A stretch of 32,220 nucleotides of DNA from Acidobacteriota bacterium (GTDB lineage: Bacteria; Acidobacteriota; Vicinamibacteria; Fen-336): contig QHVJ01000110.1 in assembly GCA_003222275.1 (NCBI GenBank), positions 1 through 32,220 on the forward strand, written 5' to 3'. The notes beneath the pieces are model-generated. The model did not search any database. It saw only the letters and a list, made by a program, of their open reading frames with translations, and was not told the DNA's origin. Positions 16,986 to 24,676 of the stretch are shown here, piece after piece (position 1 is the first letter of the stretch; every line of letters begins with the position of its first letter). Position numbers and translations under genes: made by a program.

Positions 16986-17517
16986 CGGCAGTGAAGATAT
17001 CGTATTGGTCGTTGAACGCGTTGGTCTTCTTCACCGCCAGCTCCTCGCCGTCGTAGAGGCCGCAAAGACCGCGCTGGCTCATCAGCTCCGCCATGCGTTG
17101 CACATAACGGTCGGCGTCGACGAGCTGGTAGCAGTTCGCGCAGCCCTTCGAGGTCTTGTTGAGGTTGAAGATCTGCGGCTCCTGGCGCACGAGCTGGTCC
17201 ATCGCGCTCTCGACCTGGCTGAGGAACGACGGCTCCTGGCGGGGGCAGTTCTCCCCGCTCCCGTTGCCGGGCCCCACTCCGCAGCCCGCGCCGGAGGGAG
17301 GGGCCGGAGTGGCCGACGGGTCTCCCGGGCTGGCGGTCGCGCCCGGCGCCGGTGCGGGCGCCGCGGGCGTGGGCACCGGGACCGGCACGATGACCACGGG
17401 CAGCGTCGTGGGGGGCCCCGTGTCCGGCTGGGTGGGCTGCGGCATCTCCTCCCTGATCGTCGTGCAGGCGGCGAGCAGCACGGCGACCGCCGAAACGCGG
17501 AGGGCACGAAACCACAT
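16924..17517 (-). CDS. Six-cysteine lipoprotein, paralogue A, unknown function
   Basis: I do not recognise this 197-residue protein as a named family. It has a lipoprotein signal with a lipobox ending LLAAC (Cys18), then a Pro/Ala/Val-rich linker (~25-78), then a compact domain (~79-197). The domain has six cysteines (79, 91, 126, 129, 152, 192), including a GCANCY pair. Its C-terminal half is strongly conserved with the lipoprotein at 19166-19771: DGEELAVK, FNDQYDIFT, RRQ-x-GSYRSTC and the terminal PAWF. Six extracytoplasmic cysteines suggest three disulfides, although a GCxNCY pair could also bind metal or haem-like cofactors; no CxxCH is present. The ATG at 17517 follows GGGGT at good spacing. 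Confidence 0.82.
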   Translation of the reverse strand: MWFRALRVSAVAVLLAACTTIREEMPQPTQPDTGPPTTLPVVIVPVPVPTPAAPAPAPGATASPGDPSATPAPPSGAGCGVGPGNGSGENCPRQEPSFLSQVESAMDQLVRQEPQIFNLNKTSKGCANCYQLVDADRYVQRMAELMSQRGLCGLYDGEELAVKKTNAFNDQYDIFTADGFMRRQAGSYRSTCYPAWF

Positions 17518-17552
17518 CAGAGACCCCGAAAACAGCCAGAAGCTACTTGAAG

Positions 17553-17581
17553 ATCATAACTCTAACTACCTGTCAATACAA
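17553..17581 (-). promoter_or_regulatory. Candidate promoter of lipoprotein A
   Basis: In the AT-richer gap before the lipoprotein, the minus strand reads TTGTAT, 17 bp, TATGAT (5 of 6 matches in the -10 box). A perfect TTGACA also occurs here but is only 12 bp from the -10 box, too close for a standard pair. Coordinates are approximate to a few bases. Activity is not shown. Confidence 0.35.
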
Positions 17582-17626
17582 GGCAAAGCGTAAAAGTAGC
17601 GGACCCGGCGCCCGACGATGGAATTC

Positions 17627-17635
17627 TGCTAGACT
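17627..17635 (+). promoter_or_regulatory. Weak extended -10 candidate upstream of the sulfatase
   Basis: TGC-TAGACT on the plus strand fits an extended -10 element (TGn followed by a 4-of-6 -10 box) about 88 bp before the sulfatase ATG. No good -35 box is visible. This divergent gap (17518-17722) has no gene. Confidence 0.2.
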
Positions 17636-17722
17636 CGAGATCGCTCCCTCCTCATTGACCGTGCGTGACGGCCCGGCGGCTCGAGCACCGAGCGGCGATT
17701 CTGGGCCACGTGAGGGTCGAAC

Positions 17723-19162
17723 ATGCGTCTCGCCACGGGGAGCCTGGGCCTCGCACTCTTTGCCGGGGCCTGCGGCGGAGGCTCGTCTCTGGGCGTGACG
17801 GCGCCGACCGCTCCCAGCAAGCCCAGGCGCGCTCCGAACATCATCTTCATCGTCACGGACGACCTCGACGCCCGCTCCTTCGCGTTCATGCCGCTGGTGA
17901 AGAACCTGATCGGCGACCGCGGCGTCACCTTCGCGTCCTCCTATGTCAGCGTCCCCGTGTGCTGCCCCTCGCGCGCGTCGATCCTCACCGGCAAGTACGC
18001 GCACAACCACGGCGTGCTCTTCAACGGACCGCCCGACGGCGGTTTCGAGGGGTTCCACGACGCGGGGGAGGAGCGTTCGACGCTGGCCACCTGGCTGAAG
18101 GACAAGGGCTACCGGACGGCCATGGTCGGCAAGTACCTCAACGGCTATCCCTCCGGCGGCGATCCCAACTACGTGCCTCCGGGCTGGGACGAATGGTTCG
18201 GGATCGACAGCGAGCTGACCTCCGACACGTACTACAACTACGGCGTCAACCTGAACGGGCAGCGAGTCTCGTTCGGCGACGGGCCCGACGATTACGAGAC
18301 CGACGTCCTCGCGCGCCGGGCCACGGACTTCCTGCGCGACGCGGTCCGCGACCGCGAGAAGCCGTTCCTTCTCTACCTGGCGCCCAGCGCGCCCCACACC
18401 TCTGCCATCCCCGCGCCGCGCCACGCCTCCGCGTACCCGGACGTGTTCGCGCCCCGGGTGCCGTCCTTCAACGAGAGCGACGTGAGCGACAAGCCGCAGT
18501 GGGTTCGCGAGATGAACCCGCTCGGCCCGCGTGACATCGAGAAGTTGGACCGCCTCTACCGCAACCGGCTCCAGACGCTGCTCGCGGTGGACGAGATGGT
18601 CCAGCACGTCATGGGTACCCTCGAGCAGGCCGGCGTGCTCGACGAGACGTACGTCTTCTTCACCTCCGACAACGGCTTCCAGATGGGAGAGCACCGCTTT
18701 CCCCACGGCAAGGACTCTCCCTACGAGGAGTCGATCCTGGTTCCGCTCGTCGTGCGGGGCCCGGGGGTTCCCGCCGGACGCGTGCTGAGTCATCTCGTGA
18801 GCAACGTGGACTTCGCCCCGACCTTCGCCGAGATGGCGGGGGCGCCCATTCCTCCGGACGTGGATGGGCGGTCTCTCATGCCGCTCCTCGGCTCGAGCCC
18901 GCCGGCCGCGGACTCCTGGCGCAAGGAAGCTCTCGTGGAGCACTTCGCGCGCCAGCGAAGCGGCATTCCCGCCTTCCGGGAGCTGAGGACGCCGACGCTC
19001 GCCTACGTGGAATACGACGACGGCAACGGCGAGCTCTACGACATGCAGGCCGATCCGTACGAGCTCGACAACGCTTTCGCCAGCGCGCCCGCCGCGACGG
19101 TCGCCGCCCTCTCGAGCCGCCTGGCCGTGCTCAAGAAATGCCGGGGCGCGGGCTGCCGCTGA
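17723..19162 (+). CDS. Lipoprotein-type sulfatase (formylglycine-dependent)
   Basis: This 479-residue arylsulfatase/N-acetylglucosamine-6-sulfatase-like enzyme hydrolyses sulfate esters. A lipobox ending FAGAC (Cys17) predicts a lipid anchor. The catalytic Cys81 lies in CCPSRASILTGKYAHNHG (C-x-P-S-R type), to be oxidised to formylglycine. Metal-site residues are D46-D47 (IVTDDLDA) and D316-N317 (FFTSDNGFQMGEH), and Lys91 and the HNH residues follow the signature. The C-terminus has the usual GELYDMQADPYELDN block. The ATG at 17723 follows GAGGG by six bases. The gene sits between two paralogous lipoproteins: divergent from one, and only 3 bp from the end of the other, which is convergent. The maturation enzyme (FGE or anSME) is not in this window. 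The sulfated substrate is unknown; a glycan is most likely from the family. Confidence 0.92.
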   Translation: MRLATGSLGLALFAGACGGGSSLGVTAPTAPSKPRRAPNIIFIVTDDLDARSFAFMPLVKNLIGDRGVTFASSYVSVPVCCPSRASILTGKYAHNHGVLFNGPPDGGFEGFHDAGEERSTLATWLKDKGYRTAMVGKYLNGYPSGGDPNYVPPGWDEWFGIDSELTSDTYYNYGVNLNGQRVSFGDGPDDYETDVLARRATDFLRDAVRDREKPFLLYLAPSAPHTSAIPAPRHASAYPDVFAPRVPSFNESDVSDKPQWVREMNPLGPRDIEKLDRLYRNRLQTLLAVDEMVQHVMGTLEQAGVLDETYVFFTSDNGFQMGEHRFPHGKDSPYEESILVPLVVRGPGVPAGRVLSHLVSNVDFAPTFAEMAGAPIPPDVDGRSLMPLLGSSPPAADSWRKEALVEHFARQRSGIPAFRELRTPTLAYVEYDDGNGELYDMQADPYELDNAFASAPAATVAALSSRLAVLKKCRGAGCR

Positions 19163-19165
19163 AGC

Positions 19166-19771
19166 TCAAAACCACGCCGGGTGGCATGTGGATCGGTACG
19201 AGCCGTACTGGCGGCGGATGTATCCGTCGGAGGTGAAGATGTCGTACTGGTCGTTGAAGGAGTTGGTGTTCTTCACGGCCAGCTCCTCGCCGTCGTAGTG
19301 GCCGCAGATGCCGTCCTTCGTGATCAGCTCGGCGACGCGCGTGACGTACTGGTCGGCCTTCAGGATGTAGTAGCAATTCTCGCAGCCGCCGCGCGTCTTC
19401 TTCAGGTCGAACCACTGCGGGTTCTCCTGGACCACCGCGGTCAGGGCGGCCTCCACTTCCTTGAGGAAGGTCGGGCTCTGGAAGGGACAATCATTGCCGG
19501 AGCCGGAGCCGCGTGGCAGCGGACAGCTCTGGGCGCTCGGCGCCTGGGTAGGCGCGGGCGCGGGTGCCGGCGTTGCCGCCGGATTGGGCGTCGGCGTGGG
19601 GGCTGGAGTCGGCGTGGGAGCATTCGGAACCGGGACCGGCACGACGACCACCGGTATCGGCTCGGGTCCGGTCGGGACGGGATTCTTCCGGCCCGGCTGC
19701 TCCTCGGTGATGGTCGTGCAGGCCAGCATCGTCACAGCGATGAGGCTTGGAACCATTGAGCGCAGCCGCAT
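19166..19771 (-). CDS. Six-cysteine lipoprotein, paralogue B, unknown function
   Basis: This 201-residue protein is built like the lipoprotein at 16924-17517: a lipobox ending TMLAC (Cys18), a Pro/Thr/Ala-rich linker (~25-82), and a C-terminal domain with six cysteines (83, 95, 130, 133, 156, 196). By hand alignment of the last ~109 residues, about 68 positions are identical between the two. The linkers share only composition and a VPVPVP core. The ATG at 19771 has a strong GGGGGGTG element at good spacing; the much longer upstream frame is a shadow of the gene on the other strand. No catalytic motif is evident. Conservation of the extreme C-terminus (YRSTC-x-PAWF) suggests that it is part of the fold or of a binding surface. 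Confidence 0.85.
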   Translation of the reverse strand: MRLRSMVPSLIAVTMLACTTITEEQPGRKNPVPTGPEPIPVVVVPVPVPNAPTPTPAPTPTPNPAATPAPAPAPTQAPSAQSCPLPRGSGSGNDCPFQSPTFLKEVEAALTAVVQENPQWFDLKKTRGGCENCYYILKADQYVTRVAELITKDGICGHYDGEELAVKNTNSFNDQYDIFTSDGYIRRQYGSYRSTCHPAWF

Positions 19772-19849
19772 CAGGCACCCCCCGCGAGCTAGAAAAAGCT
19801 TGAGTACAGTAGGCCTAAATGGCCCATAATGCAATAGAAAAATAGCGTG

Positions 19850-21172
19850 ATGCAGATCACGACCGGAAGGCCTTCGGCGGTCGCCGTGAGTCCCCGCGGA
19901 CTCGTTCTGACGACCGCGACGGTGCTGGCGCTCGGCCTTCTGGTGGCCCCGCGCGTCTACCACAACTACGACGTCGTCGACTGCTTCCTGACGTGGGCGC
20001 GGGCGTCGGCGGGGCGCCGGCCGTGGGCGATCTACCTCACCGACTTCAAGACCAACTGCGACTACCCCCCGGTCGTGCCGTACCTGCTCACCCTCGTCGA
20101 GGCCGCCCGGCGGGCGCTGCACGCGTCCGAGACGGGCGCGCTCGCGATCATCCTCGTCAAGCTTCCCAACCTGCTCGCGTACCTCACGGCGGTGCCGCTC
20201 TGCGCGCTCGGCCTGCGCCGGCCGTTCGGCGACGCCGCGGCCCGCCACGCCGCGCTCCTGGCGGCGCTCTCGCTCCCGCTCTTCGTGAACGCGGCGGCCT
20301 GGGGACAGTTCGACGCGCTCCTTGCGGTACTCGTGATGGCGGCGGTCGTCGCGCTGCTCCACGCGCGGCCGGTCACGGCCGGCGCGCTGATCGGCGTGGC
20401 CCTCGGCACGAAGCTGCTCGCGATCGTGGCCGTGCCGGCACTCGCGGTCTGGACGTGGAAGCGCTTCGGAGCGGGCCGGCTGGCGGGCGCAGCGCTGGGG
20501 GGCCTCGCCGTCATCGCGCTTCTCAGCGCTCCGTACCTCGTCGCCGGCGCCGGCGGCCGCATGCTGCAGGCCTACGTCGGAGCCGTGGATTACTACCCGG
20601 TGCGCACCGCCGAGGCGTACAACGGCTGGTACCTGCTCGACCGCTTCGACATCGCCGTGCGCGGCGTCCCCGCCCCCGAGGCGCGCCTCGACTCGCGGCC
20701 GCTCGTCGGCGCGGTGACGTTTCGTGAAGCCGGCGTCGCGGCCTTCGCTGCCTATCTATTGATGCTGCTCGTGGGACTCGCGCGGCGCCCGACGCCGGCT
20801 GCTCTCGTCTCAGCCGCCGCGCTGAGCTTCTTCGGCTTCTTCATGCTGCCGACGCAGGTGCACCAGCGCTACCTCGTTCCCGCCGCGGCACTCCTGGGCT
20901 TGACCGCGGCCGGCTCGACCCGCCGCCTGGCGCTGTGGATGGGAGTGAGCCTGACCGCCGCCCTCAACCAGGCCCTCGACCTCACCCGGGCCGTGCTGGA
21001 CACCGCGGTGCGGGCCGATCCGGTGGCGGCGGCCACGGTGAGCGTTCCCGGTTACCGGGGTCCGATACGGCTCGCGGCGTGCGTGGTCGCCGTCTTCAAC
21101 ATCGCGCTGTTCGTGTGGGCCACGCGCGACTACTGGCGGGAGGTCGTGGCCGCGCGCGCACGCGCGGAATGA
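19850..21172 (+). CDS. GT-C fold membrane glycosyltransferase (Gpi18/ALG6-like layout)
   Basis: This protein has about 441 residues and 10-11 hydrophobic segments. The motifs NYDVVDCFLTWARA, NCDYPPVVPYLL, AAWGQFDALLAVL and IGVALGTKLLAIVAVPAL are those of polyprenyl-sugar-dependent GT-C enzymes with the YPP and WGQFD signatures, near the mannosyltransferase Gpi18/DUF2029 group. The start is the ATG at 19850; a GTG directly before it would add one residue. There is no clear Shine-Dalgarno. It overlaps the next gene by 4 bp (ATGA), so the two are coupled. The donor and acceptor are unknown. Confidence 0.8.
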   Translation: MQITTGRPSAVAVSPRGLVLTTATVLALGLLVAPRVYHNYDVVDCFLTWARASAGRRPWAIYLTDFKTNCDYPPVVPYLLTLVEAARRALHASETGALAIILVKLPNLLAYLTAVPLCALGLRRPFGDAAARHAALLAALSLPLFVNAAAWGQFDALLAVLVMAAVVALLHARPVTAGALIGVALGTKLLAIVAVPALAVWTWKRFGAGRLAGAALGGLAVIALLSAPYLVAGAGGRMLQAYVGAVDYYPVRTAEAYNGWYLLDRFDIAVRGVPAPEARLDSRPLVGAVTFREAGVAAFAAYLLMLLVGLARRPTPAALVSAAALSFFGFFMLPTQVHQRYLVPAAALLGLTAAGSTRRLALWMGVSLTAALNQALDLTRAVLDTAVRADPVAAATVSVPGYRGPIRLAACVVAVFNIALFVWATRDYWREVVAARARAE

Positions 21173-23262
21173 GCGGGCGCACGCTCGTCGTCCTGCGCGT
21201 CGTCTTCGGTCTCGCCCTCCTGCCCCTCGTGACCGGCGTCCTCATCGTCACGTATCAGGACGCGTCGATGACCCACCTGCCGGGGAAATCGGCGACGGTG
21301 GAGATGGTGCGCGCCGGCGTGTTCCCTTTCCTGCAGCCTTATGCTTCCTTCGGGCAGCCGCTGGCCGGCAACCCCAACTTCGGGACGTTCTTTCCCGACA
21401 CGCTGCTGTTCCTCGTCCTGCCCCTCACCGTCGCCTTCGGCGCGCACTTCGCGCTCGCCGCCGCCCTCGGCTTCCTGGGCGCGCGGCGGTGGGCGCGCGC
21501 CGAGGGCCTCGACGACGCGCCTGCGGACGTGGCGGCCTTCGCGTTCGTGCTGTCGGGAGTGTTCGTCTCGACCTGGAAGTTCTACAACAGCGGGATGGCG
21601 CTGGCGGTCGCACCGTGGGTGCTGGGTTCCGCGGCCCGGCTCGCGCGGGGGGACTCGCATCGCATGAAACGTGGGGCCGCAGGCCTCGGGCTCGCCGGTG
21701 CTCTCGAGGTCCTCGCCGGCGAGCCGGTCATCGCCCTTCTCACGTTCCTCCTCGCGGCGGGGCGCGTCGTGGCCGCTTCCACGCGCGGGTTCGTCCGCCC
21801 ACGGCTGGCTGGGCTCGCGGGAGGGCTTCTCCTCGCCGCGCTTCTCTCCGCTCCGCAGCTTCTGCTCACGTTTCAGATCTTCCACGGATCGAGCCGGGAG
21901 CAGCGGCCGTTTCCGTTCGTGACGGCCACCGGCACGTCCGTCCACCCGATGCTGGCGCTCGAGCAGGTGATGCCGTTTCCGTTCGGCCGGCCCGACCTCA
22001 TCGGGCCCGCCGGCTTCACGGGCCACGCCTGGTTCGACAATCACTCCCCGTACCTCTGGACGCTGCACCTGGGGTGGGCGACCCTCGCCCTCCTTCTCCT
22101 TTTCGGCCGCCCGCGCACCGGGCCCGAGCGCGGCTTCTACATCGTGGCCGCACTCGCCGCGGTCCTGTCGCTCGGGAAGTACCTGCCGCTCGCCAAGAAG
22201 ATCTACCCGCTGCTGTCGCTCGACGGCCGGATCCGCTTCCCGGTGAAATGGTGGTACGTCGTGGCGCTGTGCCTGGTGCCGACGGTGGGCTGGGCGGCGG
22301 AGCGGTGGCACCGGGGCGAACGTCCCAATCGGTTCTCGCTCGAGGTCGTCGCCGCGCTGCTGGTCGGGTTCCTCGGCGTCGCCCTCGTCTACGGCGCGGG
22401 CACACCGCTCGCCGGGGCAGGTGTGGTGGCTTCGGCCGCGGCGGTTTCGACGCTGCTCCTTCGGCGCCACGCGCCTGCGCTCGGTCCCGTGGCGCTGGCG
22501 ATCGCCCTTCCGCTCGCCCTCGGGCACCTGCCGCTGCTGCGAGCGGTGCTCGACCGCCCCTTCGCGTCTCCACTGCGGCTCACGGGCGGCCGGGTCTACG
22601 AGCGCATTCATGACGCCGACGCTCATCCGCCAGGGGCGCCCGTCCAGCCCGAGGCGGCCACGCGCGAGATCTTTCGCCGCGTCGCCCCGGAGCTGTGGGC
22701 CGTGAGCGGCGGCCTCTCCGGCGTCGGCTACGCGTTCGACCGCGATCCCGACGGGAGCTATTCCGACGACGACCGCGCCGTGCGCAAGCAGCTCGACGAC
22801 GTGTCCTGGGAGGAGCGGGCGGATCCGCTGCGGCGCTCCGGCGTTCGCTACGTGGTGACGGACGACGCGCTCGCGGCGCCGTACCGCGAGGCGGCGGTGC
22901 TGAGCGAGCGCCACCAGGTTCGGCTTTACGCGCTCGACGACCCGGCGCCCACGGTGCGGATGGACGGAGGCCGCATCTTGTCCTTCGAAGAAGGCCCCGC
23001 GCGCCTCACGGCTTCGGTCGACGCGGAGACCGACGGCACGCTCGTGTGGTCCCGCTCCTACTTTCGGGCGTGGCGGGCGAGCGTCGACGGCCGGCCCGTG
23101 GCGCCGGGGCTCGCCGACGGCCATCTCGTTGGCATCCCCGTCTCGGCCGGCGCCCACCACGTCGAGGTGCGCTGGTCGCGCGGGCCGCTGTTCGCCGGCG
23201 TGGGTCTCTGGGTCGTCGGGGTGATGGCCGCGCTCTTCCTCAGAAGGGGAACAGCCGGTTGA
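21169..23262 (+). CDS. YfhO-like polytopic membrane protein
   Basis: This 697-residue protein has about 12 membrane segments. The first large loop has PYASFGQPLAGNPNFGTFFPDT, the typical YfhO-type loop. After residue ~480 it has a soluble domain ending in a beta-sandwich-like segment (WSRSYFRAWRASVDGRPVAPG, VPVSAGAHHVEVRW equivalents) and a final membrane helix. YfhO in Bacillus is needed for lipoteichoic acid glycosylation, and family members are thought to be GT-C transferases. The start overlaps the upstream GT-C gene by 4 bp. The 3' end overlaps the convergent deacetylase gene by 23 bp. Confidence 0.8.
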   Translation: MSGRTLVVLRVVFGLALLPLVTGVLIVTYQDASMTHLPGKSATVEMVRAGVFPFLQPYASFGQPLAGNPNFGTFFPDTLLFLVLPLTVAFGAHFALAAALGFLGARRWARAEGLDDAPADVAAFAFVLSGVFVSTWKFYNSGMALAVAPWVLGSAARLARGDSHRMKRGAAGLGLAGALEVLAGEPVIALLTFLLAAGRVVAASTRGFVRPRLAGLAGGLLLAALLSAPQLLLTFQIFHGSSREQRPFPFVTATGTSVHPMLALEQVMPFPFGRPDLIGPAGFTGHAWFDNHSPYLWTLHLGWATLALLLLFGRPRTGPERGFYIVAALAAVLSLGKYLPLAKKIYPLLSLDGRIRFPVKWWYVVALCLVPTVGWAAERWHRGERPNRFSLEVVAALLVGFLGVALVYGAGTPLAGAGVVASAAAVSTLLLRRHAPALGPVALAIALPLALGHLPLLRAVLDRPFASPLRLTGGRVYERIHDADAHPPGAPVQPEAATREIFRRVAPELWAVSGGLSGVGYAFDRDPDGSYSDDDRAVRKQLDDVSWEERADPLRRSGVRYVVTDDALAAPYREAAVLSERHQVRLYALDDPAPTVRMDGGRILSFEEGPARLTASVDAETDGTLVWSRSYFRAWRASVDGRPVAPGLADGHLVGIPVSAGAHHVEVRWSRGPLFAGVGLWVVGVMAALFLRRGTAG

Positions 23263-24118
23263 GCTCGTCTTCGGCGGGCCGACGCCCATACTCGCAGAGC
23301 TCGAACGCCTCGACGTTGCGGACGGCATCGGCCTTCGCGCCGTAGCGCTTCCGGACGGCCTCCCGTACCGCGTCGGACAGCGGGCTGCCGCTGCGCGTCT
23401 TGCGCAGCCACTCGACGCGAGCGGCCGGGTCCTTCGGAACCTCCTCGAGGTTGCCGGCGACCCAGGGCAGCCACTCGTACATCTGGGAGGTGTGGGCGTC
23501 GAGGGCGTGGATCTTCTTGTCGAGGACGTCGTCGATGGCCACCGCCACGTCGGGGCGGAACGGGTTGGGCCGCTGGAAGCCGTCCTGGAAGTACAGGAAC
23601 ACCGGGTTCTTTCGCAGCGGGGGCGTGTCGGGGGCGATGTTCGGCACCACCACCATGTAGGCGGCGTCCTGGATCAGCACGCCCGTGTAGCGATGGTCCG
23701 GGTGGTAGTCGTTCGGGCGCGGAGCGAGCACGATGTCGGCCCTCCACTGCCGGATCTTCCGGATGACCTGCTCGCGCACGTCCACGGACGGGACGAGCTG
23801 GCCGTCGTGGTTGTCGAGCGTGTCGTATTCCACGATGCCGAACCGCCGCGCCGCCTCCGCCGCCTCGGCCCGCCGCCGCCGGGCCAGAGCGCCGCCACCC
23901 TCGGTCTGATGGCCGGCGTCGCCGTTGGTGACGGCCACGAACTTGACCTGGTGGCCCAGGGCGGCCCACTTGGCCGCGGTGCCGCCGGCCTTCTGGTCGC
24001 AGTCGTCCGGGTGCGCACCGAAAGCGATGATGCGGAGCGTCCCACTCGCGGGCGCCTGGGCCAGCGCGCTGGCGCCGGCCAGGATTGCCATCGACCCCCA
24101 AAGCCATGCCTGTCGCAT
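23240..24118 (-). CDS. Exported PIG-L/LmbE family deacetylase
   Basis: This 292-residue zinc-dependent N-deacetylase homologue has an N-terminal signal-like segment (MRQAWLWGSMAILAGASALAQA). The metal-binding and catalytic motif AHPDD is at 35-39 (FGAHPDDCDQKAGG). The second motif is NDYHPDHRYTG, with His139 and His142. The VTNGDAGHQTEGGG loop is also typical. Family enzymes deacetylate GlcNAc-containing lipids, thiols or glycans; an exported form near GT-C and sulfatase genes suggests a glycan substrate (inference). The ATG at 24118 has a very strong GGAGGGAG ribosome site that lies inside the end of the upstream acetyltransferase gene. Confidence 0.88.
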   Translation of the reverse strand: MRQAWLWGSMAILAGASALAQAPASGTLRIIAFGAHPDDCDQKAGGTAAKWAALGHQVKFVAVTNGDAGHQTEGGGALARRRRAEAAEAARRFGIVEYDTLDNHDGQLVPSVDVREQVIRKIRQWRADIVLAPRPNDYHPDHRYTGVLIQDAAYMVVVPNIAPDTPPLRKNPVFLYFQDGFQRPNPFRPDVAVAIDDVLDKKIHALDAHTSQMYEWLPWVAGNLEEVPKDPAARVEWLRKTRSGSPLSDAVREAVRKRYGAKADAVRNVEAFELCEYGRRPAEDELNRLFPF

Positions 24119-24119
24119 C

Positions 24120-24671
24120 TCACTCCCTCCTCATGATTGGCCGAGTCTTGGAGCGCCGGGCGACTTCCTTGAAGCCAGCCTGGCGAAACGCGGACGCGAG
24201 GCCGGTCCAGACGAACGCGTCGGCCACCTTGCCGCGCGGCTCGACCGGATAGCCCTCGACGATCCTGCCGCCGCGCCGTCGCGCGTAGTCGGCCGCGGCC
24301 TCGAGCAGGCGCGTGGAGACTCCCCGCTTCCGGTATGGCCGCGCGACGAAGAGGCAGCTCACGGACCAGACGGGCTCTCCGTCCACCGGCTGGAGGATGC
24401 GGGATCGCGCCAGCGCGGGGTATTGGTCTCGCGGCGCGACCGCGCACCAGCCGATCGGCGTGCGGCCCTCGTAGGCGATGAGGCCGGGGGGCTTGCCCTT
24501 CTGTACCAGCTTTCTGAAGGCCTGGCGGTTGCTTTTGCCCTTCTGCCGCTCGAACAGCGAGCGCGGCAGGCGCCAGAACATGCACCAGCAGCCGCCGCAC
24601 GCGCCCCGCTCGCCGAAGAGCGCCTCGAGGTCCTTCCATCGCGCAGGCGTGAGCGGGCGGATCGCGAGCAT
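24120..24671 (-). CDS. GNAT family N-acetyltransferase
   Basis: This 183-residue GNAT-fold protein has the acetyl-CoA binding motif A as SVSCLFVARPYRKRGVSTRLL (R/Q-x-x-G-x-G/A region, RKRGVS). An N-terminal ACGGCWCMFWR block belongs to a known GNAT subgroup of unknown substrate. The stop is 1 bp before the PIG-L deacetylase start, so an acetyltransferase and a deacetylase are translated from adjacent frames. Opposing chemistry on a related amine is conceivable but unproven. It has no signal peptide, so it acts in the cytoplasm, unlike the exported deacetylase. Confidence 0.85.
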   Translation of the reverse strand: MLAIRPLTPARWKDLEALFGERGACGGCWCMFWRLPRSLFERQKGKSNRQAFRKLVQKGKPPGLIAYEGRTPIGWCAVAPRDQYPALARSRILQPVDGEPVWSVSCLFVARPYRKRGVSTRLLEAAADYARRRGGRIVEGYPVEPRGKVADAFVWTGLASAFRQAGFKEVARRSKTRPIMRRE

Positions 24672-24676
24672 GGCCG

